Assembly: GCF_016698665.1 (NCBI RefSeq)
Contig: NZ_CP068046.1
Span: forward strand, 434,001-498,000
Direction of reading: 5' to 3'
Source: Devosia rhizoryzae
Lineage (GTDB): Bacteria > Pseudomonadota > Alphaproteobacteria > Rhizobiales > Devosiaceae
DNA length: 64,000 nucleotides
Part shown: piece by piece, positions 6,853 through 16,275 of the stretch
Position numbering within the stretch: the first letter of the stretch is position 1
Layout: every line of letters begins with the position of its first letter
Translations under genes and position numbers: made by a program
The notes under the pieces: model-generated
What the model was told of the DNA's origin: nothing
Databases searched by the model: none
Seen by the model: the letters and a program-made list of their open reading frames with translations, nothing else

Positions 6853-9167
6853 ACCAGCCCATAAATCTCTCCGTGCTCCATACCGCCACCCGCCACGACA
6901 GCGGTCCCAAGCATGTGACCGGTACGGCCGAATATATCGACGACATGGCTGAGCCGGGCGGCACGATGCATGCCTATCTCGGCCTCTCGAGCCGCGCTCA
7001 TGCCGACATCGTCTCGATCGATTTTTCGGCCGTCAAGGCCGCCCCGGGCGTGATCGGCGTCCTGACCGCTGACGACATTCCTGGCGAAAACGACGTTTCT
7101 CCCAGCCACAAGCATGACGAGCCGATTTTTGCGCCGGGCAAGGTCGAGTTCTGGGGCCAGCCCATGTTCGCCGTGATCGCTGAAACGCGCGACCAGGCGC
7201 GGCGCGCGGCGCATTTGGCGGTGGTCGAATATCGCGATCTCGCCTGGCTTCCCGATGTGCGTTCGGCCCAGGCCGGCGAGCGCAAGCTCGTCACCGAACC
7301 GCTGAAGCTCGAGCGCGGCGATGTCGCGGCCGCCATGGCTGCGGCCCCACGCCGGGCCAAAGGCTCGGTCAGTGTTGGCGGCCAGGACCACTTCTATCTT
7401 GAAGGCCAAATTGCCTTCGCCATTCCGGGCGAAGACGAGGATGTGCTTGTCCATTCCTCGACCCAGCATCCGAGCGAAGTGCAGCTCATGGTCGCCCAGG
7501 TGCTCGGCGTGCGGCACAATGCGGTCACCATCCAGGTGCGGCGCATGGGTGGCGGCTTTGGCGGCAAGGAAACGCAGGGCAATCTCTTTGCCTGCGTCGC
7601 CGCGCTCGCCGCCAAGAAGTGGAACCGCGCCTGCAAGATCCGCCCCGATCGCGACGACGACATGCAGGCCACCGGCAAGCGCCACGACTTCGTCATCGAC
7701 TACGACGTGGGCTATGACGAGAGTGGCAAGATCCTTGCCGTTGAGGCCAACCTTGCGGCCCGCAGCGGCTTTTCTTCGGACCTCTCCGGTCCGGTGACTG
7801 ACCGCGCGCTGTTCCACGTCGACAATACCTATTGGTATCCGGCCGTTCGCGTGAAATCCGAGCCGCTCTACACCAACACGGTCTCCAACACCGCCTTTCG
7901 CGGTTTTGGCGGTCCTCAGGGGGTCATGGCGGCAGAGCGCTGGGTCGAGGACATCGGCTATGCGCTGGGCGTCGATCCGCTGGAGATCCGCAAGCGCAAC
8001 TTTTACGGCACCGACACTGACAATGTGACGCCCTATCACCAGGTGGTGAAGGACAATGTCATCGCCCGTATCGTCGACGAGCTCGAAGCCTCGTCCGACT
8101 ACCAAGCGCGGCGGCAGGCGATCATCGAGCACAACCGTTTCAACTCGATCCTCAAAAAAGGTATCGCACTGACGCCGGTCAAGTTCGGCATCAGCTTTAC
8201 CGCTACCTGGTACAACCAGGCCGGCGCGCTGGTGCATATCTACAAGGATGGCTCCATCCATCTCAATCACGGTGGCACGGAAATGGGGCAGGGGCTCCAT
8301 ACCAAGGTGGCCCAAGTCGTGGCCGATGCGTTCGGGGTCAACCTCGACAGTGTCAAGATCATGCCGACCTCGACCGGCAAGGTGCCCAACACTTCGGCGA
8401 CAGCCGCCTCCTCAGGTACAGACCTCAACGGCATGGCCGCGAAAACTGCCTGCGACCAGCTCAAGGAGCGGCTCGTCGCCCATGCCGCCGCGCTCTATCA
8501 GGCCCAGGAATCCGACTGCGTCTGGGTTCAGGGTGGCCTGCAGGTGCGGAGCGAATTTGTCGGTTTTGCCGAACTCGCCGCCTCCGCCTATCTCAACCGC
8601 GTGCAGCTTTCCGCCGCCGGCTTCTACAAGACCCCGGAAATCCACTGGGATCGTGCGACCGGCAAGGGCAACCCGTTCTATTACTATTCCTATGGCGCCT
8701 CGGTCAGCGAAGTCACCATCGATACGCTGACCGGCGAATATACGGTGGACCGCGTCGACATCCTCCACGATGTCGGCAAATCGCTGAACCCGGCTCTCGA
8801 TCTCGGGCAGATCGAAGGCGGTTTCATCCAGGGCATGGGCTGGCTCACCACCGAGGAGCTGGTCTGGGACGCCAAGGGTCAGCTGCGCACGCATGCGCCC
8901 TCGACCTACAAGATCCCGCTCGCCTCCGACGTGCCGCCGATCTTCAACGTCAAGCTGGTGGACTGGTCGGTCAACACCAAGCAGACCATCGGCCGCTCCA
9001 AGGCCGTGGGCGAGCCACCCTTTGTTCTCGCGATCAGCGTCGTCGAGGCCTTGGGCATGGCCGTCGCCAGCGTCGCCGACTACCGGCACGCGCCACAACT
9101 CGATACCCCGGTCACGCCCGAACGGGTGCTGATGGCGGTGGAGCGGATGCGGGGGGTGCGGGGGTGA
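6849..9167 (+). CDS. xdhB: Xanthine dehydrogenase large molybdopterin subunit
   Basis: A 772-residue catalytic subunit that oxidises hypoxanthine and xanthine to urate at a molybdenum cofactor. It has the aldehyde-oxidase a/b hammerhead (residues 25-130) and molybdopterin-binding domains with GGGFGGKE near residue 235, FRGFGGPQG near 350 and the C-terminal GEPPF motif holding the catalytic Glu. The ATG at 6849 is chosen because the stop of the small ORF crossing repeat A3 overlaps it; a GTG at 6831 is the alternative. Neither start has a clear ribosome site. The partner is XdhA; the cofactor is delivered by XdhC, and MoaD/MoaE are encoded at 58941-59640. Confidence 0.95.
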   Translation: MNQPINLSVLHTATRHDSGPKHVTGTAEYIDDMAEPGGTMHAYLGLSSRAHADIVSIDFSAVKAAPGVIGVLTADDIPGENDVSPSHKHDEPIFAPGKVEFWGQPMFAVIAETRDQARRAAHLAVVEYRDLAWLPDVRSAQAGERKLVTEPLKLERGDVAAAMAAAPRRAKGSVSVGGQDHFYLEGQIAFAIPGEDEDVLVHSSTQHPSEVQLMVAQVLGVRHNAVTIQVRRMGGGFGGKETQGNLFACVAALAAKKWNRACKIRPDRDDDMQATGKRHDFVIDYDVGYDESGKILAVEANLAARSGFSSDLSGPVTDRALFHVDNTYWYPAVRVKSEPLYTNTVSNTAFRGFGGPQGVMAAERWVEDIGYALGVDPLEIRKRNFYGTDTDNVTPYHQVVKDNVIARIVDELEASSDYQARRQAIIEHNRFNSILKKGIALTPVKFGISFTATWYNQAGALVHIYKDGSIHLNHGGTEMGQGLHTKVAQVVADAFGVNLDSVKIMPTSTGKVPNTSATAASSGTDLNGMAAKTACDQLKERLVAHAAALYQAQESDCVWVQGGLQVRSEFVGFAELAASAYLNRVQLSAAGFYKTPEIHWDRATGKGNPFYYYSYGASVSEVTIDTLTGEYTVDRVDILHDVGKSLNPALDLGQIEGGFIQGMGWLTTEELVWDAKGQLRTHAPSTYKIPLASDVPPIFNVKLVDWSVNTKQTIGRSKAVGEPPFVLAISVVEALGMAVASVADYRHAPQLDTPVTPERVLMAVERMRGVRG

Positions 9168-9189
9168 GCAAAGGCAGCGTGCCCATTCA

Positions 9190-9306
9190 ACCCCCACCCT
9201 ACCTCCCCTTTAAGGAGGGGGAGGAGTACGCCGGTGCAAGTCCCCAGAGCCAGGATCAACTCGATACGGCTCCTCCCCCGACTTACGGGGGAGGTTGGGT
9301 GGGGGC
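9190..9306. repeat. Repeat family B, copy 1
   Basis: A 117-bp palindromic element running from CCCCCACCCTACC to GGTTGGGTGGGGG, with inner hairpins CCTCCCC/GGGGGAGG. Related copies are at 19811, 31708 and (half) 46516. It fills the xdhB-xdhC spacer, and its G-rich end lies seven bases before the xdhC start. Confidence 0.9.
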
Positions 9307-9312
9307 TCTTCC

Positions 9313-10170
9313 ATGAACCCTCAAACCCTGGCCATCTTCTTCGCTGCCAATCCCGCAGCCATCGCTTGCGAACTGACTTCGGTGCGTGGTTCCTCTCCGC
9401 GCGAACAGGGGACGTTCATGGTCGTCGGTCCAACCCAGACATTGGGCACGATCGGCGGCGGGGCGCTCGAATATATGGTGATCGAGCATGCGCGGCGGCT
9501 GATTGCCGATGGGCGCGCCGAAGAGGCCATGGACGTGCCGCTCGGCCCCGAGATCGGTCAATGCTGCGGTGGCCGCGTGAACGTGGCCCTGCGCTTTGCC
9601 GATGAAGCGGTGCGTAGCGACCTTCTCGCCCGCGCCGCTGCCGAAGACGCCAGCCTGCCGCATGTCTACCTTTTCGGCGCCGGCCATGTCGGGCGCGTCT
9701 TGTCCGAAATCCTTTCCCTCATGCCTGTCAAGCTTGAGGTGATCGACACGAGGCAGGAAGAGCTCGATCTGCTGCCACCCACGATCGCGCGCAACCGCGT
9801 CGCCATGCCCGAAGCCATTGTCCGTGCCGCGCCTGCTGGCAGTTCCTTCGTGATCCTCACCCATGATCACGCGCTCGATTTCCTGATTGCCGGCGAGGCG
9901 CTGGCGCGAGACGATGCGCCCTATGTCGGCATGGTCGGGTCGGCGACCAAGCGGGCCAAGTTTTCGAGTTGGTATCTGGAGCAGGGCGGCTCACGCGCGG
10001 CGCTAACCCGGCTGATTTTACCGATTGGGGCGCAAGGGCTTGGGGATAAACGTCCCGCGGTTATTGCCGCACTAGCCGCCGCCGAGATTATGGTCCATGT
10101 TGGGAGCCGGGAAGCATCTGCCGGGCAAGTGTCCGCCTCCAGCAAAGTGGGGGTGACGAGTGGTATCTGA
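9313..10170 (+). CDS. xdhC: Xanthine dehydrogenase accessory protein XdhC
   Basis: A 285-residue chaperone that binds molybdopterin cofactor, promotes its sulfuration and inserts it into XdhB. Family marks are the N-terminal ELTSVRGSSPREQGTFM segment, GTIGGGALEY, the GQCCGG cysteine pair near residue 85, and the Rossmann FGAGHVGRVL near residue 120. ATG at 9313 matches the family N-terminus. The only G-rich ribosome-site candidate is the edge of repeat B1 (GGGTGGGGG). The 3' end overlaps or abuts the nucleoside transporter ATPase gene, which ties transport to xanthine oxidation. Confidence 0.94.
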   Translation: MNPQTLAIFFAANPAAIACELTSVRGSSPREQGTFMVVGPTQTLGTIGGGALEYMVIEHARRLIADGRAEEAMDVPLGPEIGQCCGGRVNVALRFADEAVRSDLLARAAAEDASLPHVYLFGAGHVGRVLSEILSLMPVKLEVIDTRQEELDLLPPTIARNRVAMPEAIVRAAPAGSSFVILTHDHALDFLIAGEALARDDAPYVGMVGSATKRAKFSSWYLEQGGSRAALTRLILPIGAQGLGDKRPAVIAALAAAEIMVHVGSREASAGQVSASSKVGVTSGI

Positions 10171-11686
10171 TATGCCCGATCGGCTCGAATTGAGCGGCAT
10201 CACCAAACGGTTTCCTGGCGTCCTCGCCAATGACAACGTGTCGTTCAGCGTCAAGCCCGGCGAAATTCACGCGCTGCTCGGCGAAAACGGTGCGGGCAAA
10301 TCCACCCTCGTCAAGATGATCTACGGCATCATGCAGCCCGATGCCGGCGAAATCCGTTGGAACGGCGCTCCGGTTGTCGTGCCTAACCCCAAGGCCGCGC
10401 GCAAGCTGGGCATCGGCATGGTGTTCCAACATTTTTCGCTGTTCGAGGCGCTGACGGTGCTCGAAAACATTGCGCTCGGCATGGACAGCAAGATCCCGTC
10501 GCGCGAGCTTGAGGCGCGCGTTTGCGCCGTGATGAACCAATACGGCTTGGCTCTCGATCCGCACCGCACCGTGGCAACGCTGTCGGTTGGTGAGCGGCAG
10601 CGCATCGAGATCGTGCGCGCGCTGCTGCTCGAGCCGCAGCTCCTGATCATGGACGAGCCGACTTCGGTGCTGACGCCGCAGGAAGTCGTGCAACTCTTTA
10701 CCGTTCTGCGCAAGCTCGCCGCCGAGGGCTGCTCGATCCTCTATATTTCCCACAAGCTCCACGAGATCAAAGCGCTCTGCGACACGGCGACCATCCTGCG
10801 CGGCGGCAAGCTGGTCGACACTTGCGATCCCAAGCAGGAAACATCGCGCTCCATGGCCGAGAAGATGATCGGCACGGGGCTCAAGGACATCGTCAAGGCT
10901 GAAGGCCGCGCGTTCGGCCCGCCCAAGCTCGTGGTCAGCCAGCTTTCGACGGTCAAGGCCGGGCATTTCGACGTGCCGGTCGATGGCGTGAGTTTCACCG
11001 TCAGAGCCGGTGAAATCCTCGGTATTGCCGGTGTTGCCGGCAATGGCCAGAACGCCTTGCTCGACGCCCTCTCCGGTGAAATCCGCGGCGACGATCGCGA
11101 AGCGATCACCATCGATGGGCTTGGCATCGGCATGATGGACACGACAGAACGCCGCCGCAACGGGCTCTGCGCCGTGCCCGAAGAGCGCAATGGCCATGCG
11201 GCCGTGGGCGAGTTTTCGCTGTCCGACAATTCGGTGCTCACCGCCCGCGACCGGCTCGGCATGGTGGTGATGGGCCTGATCAATTCGGGTGCCGCAAAAA
11301 CCTATACGGGCAAGGTCATCGCCGACTTTGCCGTCAAGGCCCTGGGGCCGGCTTCGATGGCAGGGTCGCTGTCGGGCGGCAATCTCCAGAAATACATCAT
11401 GGGCCGCGAAATCCTGCAAAAGCCTTCGGTCCTGGTGGTCAGCCAGCCGACCTGGGGCGTCGATGCCGGCGCCGCGGCCGCCATCCACCAGGCGCTGGTC
11501 GATCTTGCGGCCGCCGGCTCGGCCATCGTCGTCATCTCGCAGGACCTCGACGAATTGCGCGCTTTGAGCGACACGCTGGCGGTGATCAATATGGGCCGGT
11601 TGAGCCCGGCGCGGCCGGTCAAGGATGTGAGCGTGGAAGAAATCGGCCTGCTGATGGGCGGCGTGCATGGAGCGGAAGCGGCATGA
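10160..11686 (+). CDS. Nucleoside ABC transporter, duplicated ATPase subunit
   Basis: A 508-residue protein with two ABC domains, of the type that works with BMP-family binding proteins. Domain 1 has Walker A GENGAGKST (residues 41-49), signature LSVGERQR and Walker B LLIMDEPTS. Domain 2 is degenerate, as usual for this family: GVAGNGQNALL replaces Walker A and VVSQPTWGVD replaces Walker B, while the signature LSGGNLQK is kept. GTG at 10160 has GGGGGTGA just upstream; ATG at 10172 is an alternative giving 504 residues. The operon continues with two permeases and a binding protein, and the purine setting suggests nucleoside or purine uptake. Confidence 0.9.
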   Translation: MVSDMPDRLELSGITKRFPGVLANDNVSFSVKPGEIHALLGENGAGKSTLVKMIYGIMQPDAGEIRWNGAPVVVPNPKAARKLGIGMVFQHFSLFEALTVLENIALGMDSKIPSRELEARVCAVMNQYGLALDPHRTVATLSVGERQRIEIVRALLLEPQLLIMDEPTSVLTPQEVVQLFTVLRKLAAEGCSILYISHKLHEIKALCDTATILRGGKLVDTCDPKQETSRSMAEKMIGTGLKDIVKAEGRAFGPPKLVVSQLSTVKAGHFDVPVDGVSFTVRAGEILGIAGVAGNGQNALLDALSGEIRGDDREAITIDGLGIGMMDTTERRRNGLCAVPEERNGHAAVGEFSLSDNSVLTARDRLGMVVMGLINSGAAKTYTGKVIADFAVKALGPASMAGSLSGGNLQKYIMGREILQKPSVLVVSQPTWGVDAGAAAAIHQALVDLAAAGSAIVVISQDLDELRALSDTLAVINMGRLSPARPVKDVSVEEIGLLMGGVHGAEAA

Positions 11687-12768
11687 TGCAGTTCCGCCTC
11701 GAAAAGCGCCGCGAACCTTCGCAGTTGATGGTCTATGCCACGCCCGTCGCCGCGGTGCTCCTCACCATGGTGGTCGGCGCCATCATCTTTTCGCTGATCG
11801 GCTATAACGGCGTCGGCGCCGTGCGCGAAATCTTCCTGACCCCGCTGACCAATGCCTACAAGTGGCAGGATCTGGGCATCAAGGCCGCGCCGCTGATCAT
11901 CATCGGCGTCGGGCTCTCGATTGCCTACCGCGCCAATGTCTGGAACATCGGTGCCGAGGGGCAATATGTGATGGGTGGTCTGGCGGCCACCGGCGTCGCC
12001 CTTGCCACCTATGGCATGACCGGCTGGTGGATCCTGCCGCTGATGCTGATCGCGGGCGTCCTGGGCGGCGTTGCCTATGCCGCCATTCCGGCGCTGCTCA
12101 AGACGCGCCTCAACGTCAACGAAATCCTGACCTCGCTGATGCTGACCTATGCCTCGGTGCAGCTGATCTATTATCTGATCCGCGCGCCCTGGAAGGACCC
12201 GATGGGCATGGGTTTTCCGCAGACGCGACTGTTTTCCGAAGCGGCGCGGCTGCCCACCATTATTCCGGGCACCATCGTGCATCTGGGCGTGCCGATCGCC
12301 ATCCTGGTTGGGCTGGTTGCCTGGTTCGTCATGACCCGCACCATCTTCGGCTATCGCATGCGCGTTGTCGGTGCCGCGCCGCACGCCGCGCGCTACGGCG
12401 GGTTTTCGCAGAACAAGACCATATGGATGGCGATGCTGGTCAGCGGTGGCCTGGCGGGGCTCGCCGGCATGCTCGAAGTGGCCGGGCCGTTCCAGCGCAT
12501 GGTGCCGGGCTTTCCCACCAATTATGGTTTCACCGCCATCATCGTGGCCTTTCTCGGCCGCCTCAACCCGCTCGGCGTGATCTTTGCCGGCATCGTTTTG
12601 GCCATCACCTTTGTTGGCGGCGAGGTGGCGCAAACCACGATAGGCCTGCCCAATGCCGCGACCGGCATTTTCCAGGCAATGATGCTGTTCTTCCTGCTCG
12701 CGGGAGACATCCTCATCAATTACAGGCTGCGCCGCGTCGTGCCGCAGACTTCGGCGGGGGCTGCATAG
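11683..12768 (+). CDS. Nucleoside ABC transporter permease 1
   Basis: A 361-residue inner-membrane permease of the BPD_transp_2 (NupB/YufP) group with about nine to ten hydrophobic spans. Recognisable are the NVWNIGAEGQYVMGG segment near residue 85 and LNVNEILTSLML near 145, the cytoplasmic contact region. The start overlaps the ATPase stop (ATGA), so translation is probably coupled. It forms a heterodimer with the next permease. Substrate is inferred from neighbours rather than from this sequence. Confidence 0.93.
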   Translation: MMQFRLEKRREPSQLMVYATPVAAVLLTMVVGAIIFSLIGYNGVGAVREIFLTPLTNAYKWQDLGIKAAPLIIIGVGLSIAYRANVWNIGAEGQYVMGGLAATGVALATYGMTGWWILPLMLIAGVLGGVAYAAIPALLKTRLNVNEILTSLMLTYASVQLIYYLIRAPWKDPMGMGFPQTRLFSEAARLPTIIPGTIVHLGVPIAILVGLVAWFVMTRTIFGYRMRVVGAAPHAARYGGFSQNKTIWMAMLVSGGLAGLAGMLEVAGPFQRMVPGFPTNYGFTAIIVAFLGRLNPLGVIFAGIVLAITFVGGEVAQTTIGLPNAATGIFQAMMLFFLLAGDILINYRLRRVVPQTSAGAA

Positions 12769-13692
12769 ATGGACATCACCCTTGCCATTCTGGTGACCGT
12801 TGTCGGCGCCTCGACCCCGATCCTGATCGCTGCTCTGGGCGAGCTCGTGGTGGAGCGCTCCGGCGTCCTCAACCTCGGCGTCGAAGGCATGATGCTGATC
12901 GGCGCCATTGCCGGCTTCGTCGTGCAGTTTCACACCGGCAACCCGTACCTGGCGCTGCTCTGCGGCGCGCTGGCGGGCACCGCCGCGTCGCTGATCTTCG
13001 GGTTTCTTACGCTGTCGCTTTCGGCCAACCAGACGGCGACCGGACTTGCGCTCACCATCTTCGGAACCGGTTTTTCCGCGCTGGCGGGCTCGTCCTATTC
13101 GGCGCGGCCGATCACGCTGATGCAGCCTCTCTTTCCCGCCGAACTCGCCACTCACTCCATAGCCCGGGTGGTCTTTGGCTATTCCTTCCCGGTTTATTTC
13201 TCCTTCTTCATGGTCGCGGCGACCTGGTACTTCCTCCACCGCACCCGGTCCGGGCTGATCTTGCGGGCGGTAGGCGAGAACGACCAGTCGGCCCATTCCA
13301 TCGGCTATTCGGTGATCGGCGTGCGGTATCTCGCCGTGATGTTCGGCGGCGCCATGGCCGGCATTGCCGGGGCGTGCTTTCCATTGCTGCTCACCCCGCA
13401 ATGGGCCGAACGGATGACCGCGGGACGCGGCTGGATCGCCGTGGCGCTCGTGGTGTTCGCCTCGTGGAAGCCGCTGCGCCTGCTTGCCGGCGCCTATCTC
13501 TTCGGCCTCGTCATGACCATGGAGCTTTATGCCAAAGCCGGCGGCGGGCCGCTCAGCATCATCCCATCCGAGCTCTGGGCCGCCTTGCCCTACCTCGCCA
13601 CCATCGCCGTGCTCGTGCTGATTTCGATCCGGCGCGACGCGACCACCAATGCACCGGCCTGCCTCGGCAAGCCGTTCTTGCCCAGCAATTGA
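12769..13692 (+). CDS. Nucleoside ABC transporter permease 2
   Basis: A 307-residue inner-membrane permease of the NupC/YufQ type, beginning immediately after the previous stop codon. ERSGVLNLGVEGMMLIGA (residues 24-41) is the family signature, followed by hydrophobic spans and a SANQTATGLALTIFG loop. The pair of dissimilar permeases (361 and 307 residues) is typical of BMP-dependent nucleoside transporters. Confidence 0.93.
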   Translation: MDITLAILVTVVGASTPILIAALGELVVERSGVLNLGVEGMMLIGAIAGFVVQFHTGNPYLALLCGALAGTAASLIFGFLTLSLSANQTATGLALTIFGTGFSALAGSSYSARPITLMQPLFPAELATHSIARVVFGYSFPVYFSFFMVAATWYFLHRTRSGLILRAVGENDQSAHSIGYSVIGVRYLAVMFGGAMAGIAGACFPLLLTPQWAERMTAGRGWIAVALVVFASWKPLRLLAGAYLFGLVMTMELYAKAGGGPLSIIPSELWAALPYLATIAVLVLISIRRDATTNAPACLGKPFLPSN

Positions 13693-13746
13693 GGCGGCGC
13701 CCATGACCGTCTCAATCGAAAAGAAAAACTGTTCAGGAGAGAACAC

Positions 13747-14832
13747 ATGACTATTTCACGTCGTAATTTCGTCAGGGTCGGTGGGGCCGCCCTGGCTCTG
13801 CCGCTGCTCGGTAAGGGCGTTTTCGCGCAGGCGGAAAAGCTCAAGATCGGCTTCATCTATGTCGGCACGATCAACGACAACGGCTACAACTATGCCCACA
13901 ACCAGGGCCGCATTTTCGTTGAGGAAGCGCTCGGCGACGCCGTCGAGACCGTCTATGTCGAAAACGTTCCGGAAGGCCCGGACTGCGAACGCGTGCTGCG
14001 CGAACTGGCCCAGCAGGGCTGCAAGCTGATCTTTGCAACCAGCTTCGGCTTCGGCGACTCGGTGGTCAAGGTTGCCTCCCAGTTCCCCGACGTCGCCTTC
14101 GAACACGCCACCGGCTATATGAGCGGGCCCAATATCGGCCTTTACAACGCGCGCTTCTATGAAGGCCGCGCGGTCTGCGGCACCATTGCCGGCCATATGT
14201 CCCAGACCGGCAAGGCCGGCTACATCGGCTCGTTCCCGATCCCTGAAGTGATCATGGGCATCAATGCGCTGGCGCTGAGCGGCCGCCGCGTCAACCCCGA
14301 CTTCACCGTCAAGCCGGTCTATATCTCGACCTGGAACGACCCGGCCAAGGAAGCAGACGCTGCCCGCGCCATGATCGACCAGGGCATCGACATCGTTGCC
14401 CAGCACACCGACGGCCCCGCTGCGCTGCAGGTTGCAGCCGAGCGCGGCATCGTCGGCGGTTTCGGCCAGGGTGCCGACATGAGCGAGTTTGCTCCCGAAA
14501 CCCAGCTCACCGCCATCATCGACCACTGGGGTCCCCACTACCTGGCCTCGGCCCAGGCCGTGATCGACGGCACCTGGGAGCCGGGCAATACCTGGGAAGG
14601 CCTCAAGGAAGACGTTGTCCAGATGGGCCCCTACAATGATAAGGTCCCCGCCGATGTCGTCGCCGACGCCGAAAAGGTTCGCCTCGGCCAGATCGATGGC
14701 TCGTTCCACATCTTCACCGGCCCGATCAACGACAATACGGGCACCGAACGCGTCGCTGCCGGCGTGGTCATGACCGATGCCGAGCTCCTCGGCATGGACT
14801 GGTATGTCGAAGGCGTCGAACAGCCGGCTTGA
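13747..14832 (+). CDS. BMP-family substrate-binding protein (nucleoside transport)
   Basis: A 361-residue periplasmic binding protein of the Bmp/Med (PnrA-like) family. The N-terminus SRRNFVRVGGAALALPLL has twin arginines and a hydrophobic core with a cleavage site near Val-Phe-Ala-Gln, suggesting Tat export. The mature part begins KLKIGFIYVGTINDNGYNY, a strong family signature; later come ATSFGFGDSV and AQHTDGPAALQ. The ribosome site CAGGAGAG is clear. As the last and often most abundant component it is followed by an intrinsic terminator at 14856. Substrate likely purine nucleosides or bases, by context. Confidence 0.93.
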   Translation: MTISRRNFVRVGGAALALPLLGKGVFAQAEKLKIGFIYVGTINDNGYNYAHNQGRIFVEEALGDAVETVYVENVPEGPDCERVLRELAQQGCKLIFATSFGFGDSVVKVASQFPDVAFEHATGYMSGPNIGLYNARFYEGRAVCGTIAGHMSQTGKAGYIGSFPIPEVIMGINALALSGRRVNPDFTVKPVYISTWNDPAKEADAARAMIDQGIDIVAQHTDGPAALQVAAERGIVGGFGQGADMSEFAPETQLTAIIDHWGPHYLASAQAVIDGTWEPGNTWEGLKEDVVQMGPYNDKVPADVVADAEKVRLGQIDGSFHIFTGPINDNTGTERVAAGVVMTDAELLGMDWYVEGVEQPA

Positions 14833-14855
14833 TGCTGGTTGAATGAACCAATGAG

Positions 14856-14883
14856 GGGGCGGGTGTAGGCCCGCCCCTTTTCT
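14856..14883 (+). terminator. Intrinsic terminator of the transporter operon
   Basis: GGGGCGGG (14856-14863) pairs with CCCGCCCC (14870-14877) over a 6-nt loop, followed by TTTTCT. It lies 24 bp after the binding-protein stop. Confidence 0.9.
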
Positions 14884-14923
14884 GTGAGGTTTCGGCAATC
14901 GCGAAATCTCACACACGCTCGGT

Positions 14924-14994
14924 GTCATCCCCGCGCAGGCGGGGATCCATCTTCAGATCTCAGGATGGGCCCCCGGCCTTCGCCGGGGTGACAA
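14924..14994. repeat. Repeat family D, copy 1
   Basis: GTCATCCCCGCGCAGGCGGG at the left and GGCCTTCGCCGGGGTGACAA at the right form inverted ends of a 71-bp element with a central ATCTCAGGATGGG. Copy 2 is at 46405. It lies between the transporter terminator and puuD. Confidence 0.85.
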
Positions 14995-15048
14995 TCGAGT
15001 TTGGGAATGGTCCAGTGGTTGCGATATTGCTAGAAGTAGGGGGACACT

Positions 15049-16275
15049 ATGGGCGATCTGGCAATCTTCTACGAATGGGCGATGTTTGCCGTGCGCTGGC
15101 TGCACGTGGTGACCGCCATTGCCTGGATCGGCTCGTCCTTTTATTTCATCGCGCTCGACCTTGGCCTGCGCAAGACACCGAGCTTGCCGCCTTTGGCGCA
15201 TGGCGAAGAGTGGCAGGTGCATGGCGGCGGCTTTTACCACATCCAGAAATATCTGGTGGCGCCCGAATTTCTGCCCGAGCATCTGACCTGGTTCAAATGG
15301 GAAAGCTACTGGACCTGGCTTTCCGGCTTCATGCTGATGGTGCTGATCTATTATGTCGGCGCCGACATCTACCTCATCGACCGCAATGTGCTGGACGTGC
15401 CCAATTGGGCCGCGATCCTGATCTCGATGGGCTCGATCGTCCTTGGTTTCGTCGTCTACAACCGTCTTTGCAAGTCGCCGCTGGGCAATTCGCAGAACGG
15501 GCTGATGGTTGTCCTGTTCGTGATCCTTACCGCAATGGCCTGGGGCTATACGCAGCTCTTCACCGGCCGCGCGGCGATGCTCCATATGGGCGCCTTCACC
15601 GCCTCGATCATGGCTGCCAATGTCGCCATGATCATCATCCCCAACCAGAAGATCGTCGTCGCCGACCTCAAGGCCGGGCGGGTGCCGGACGCCAAATATG
15701 GCAAGATCGCCAAGCAGCGCTCGCTCCACAACAACTACCTGACGCTGCCCGTCATCTTCTTCATGCTTTCGTCGCACTATCCGCTGGCCTTCGCCACGCA
15801 GTGGAACTGGATCATTGCGTCGCTGATCTTCCTGGTCGGCGTCGTCATCCGCCACTATTTCAACACCCGCCACGCGCGGAAGGGCAATCCGCATTGGACC
15901 TGGGCCGCTGCTGCCGTCATCATGCTGGTGATCGCCTGGCTTTCGACTTCGCCCAAACTGCCCGGCGCAGACACGCCCGACCTGGCCAGTGCCACCGGCG
16001 AGCGCTTCATGGCCGCAACCCATTTTGCCGAGGCGAGCCTCACGGTGCAGACGCGCTGCGCCATGTGCCACACGGCCGAACCGGTTTGGGATGGCGTCTA
16101 CCAGGCGCCCAAGAATGTCATCCTCGACAATGACGTAGCGATCGCCAACCATGCTCCGCAGATCGCCATGCAGGCCGGGTGGAGCCATGCCATGCCCCCC
16201 GGCAATGTCACCGAGATGACCGATGCGGAACGGGCGCTTTTGGTTGAGTGGTATCGCGAAGGCTCGGCTTTATGA
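15049..16275 (+). CDS. puuD: Membrane urate hydroxylase with cytochrome c domain
   Basis: A 408-residue enzyme that oxidises urate to 5-hydroxyisourate in the cytoplasmic membrane, passing electrons to its own heme rather than making peroxide. Residues 1-300 hold about eight membrane spans (AMFAVRWLHVVTAIAWIGSS at the start). The C-terminal part is a cytochrome c domain with CAMCH at 337-341 and a probable Met ligand in MPPGN near 382. The start follows AGGGGGACACT. The stop overlaps guaD by ATGA. It provides the missing link between xanthine dehydrogenase and UraH. Confidence 0.95.
   Translation: MGDLAIFYEWAMFAVRWLHVVTAIAWIGSSFYFIALDLGLRKTPSLPPLAHGEEWQVHGGGFYHIQKYLVAPEFLPEHLTWFKWESYWTWLSGFMLMVLIYYVGADIYLIDRNVLDVPNWAAILISMGSIVLGFVVYNRLCKSPLGNSQNGLMVVLFVILTAMAWGYTQLFTGRAAMLHMGAFTASIMAANVAMIIIPNQKIVVADLKAGRVPDAKYGKIAKQRSLHNNYLTLPVIFFMLSSHYPLAFATQWNWIIASLIFLVGVVIRHYFNTRHARKGNPHWTWAAAAVIMLVIAWLSTSPKLPGADTPDLASATGERFMAATHFAEASLTVQTRCAMCHTAEPVWDGVYQAPKNVILDNDVAIANHAPQIAMQAGWSHAMPPGNVTEMTDAERALLVEWYREGSAL

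Noticed and set aside
6648..13746. Very long antisense open frames over xdhB and the transporter operon (for example 6648-8315 and 11302-13746 on the minus strand).
   Set aside because: They mirror strongly recognisable plus-strand genes and arise from GC-rich codon bias. Their translations are rich in Arg, Asp, Gly and His without domain motifs.
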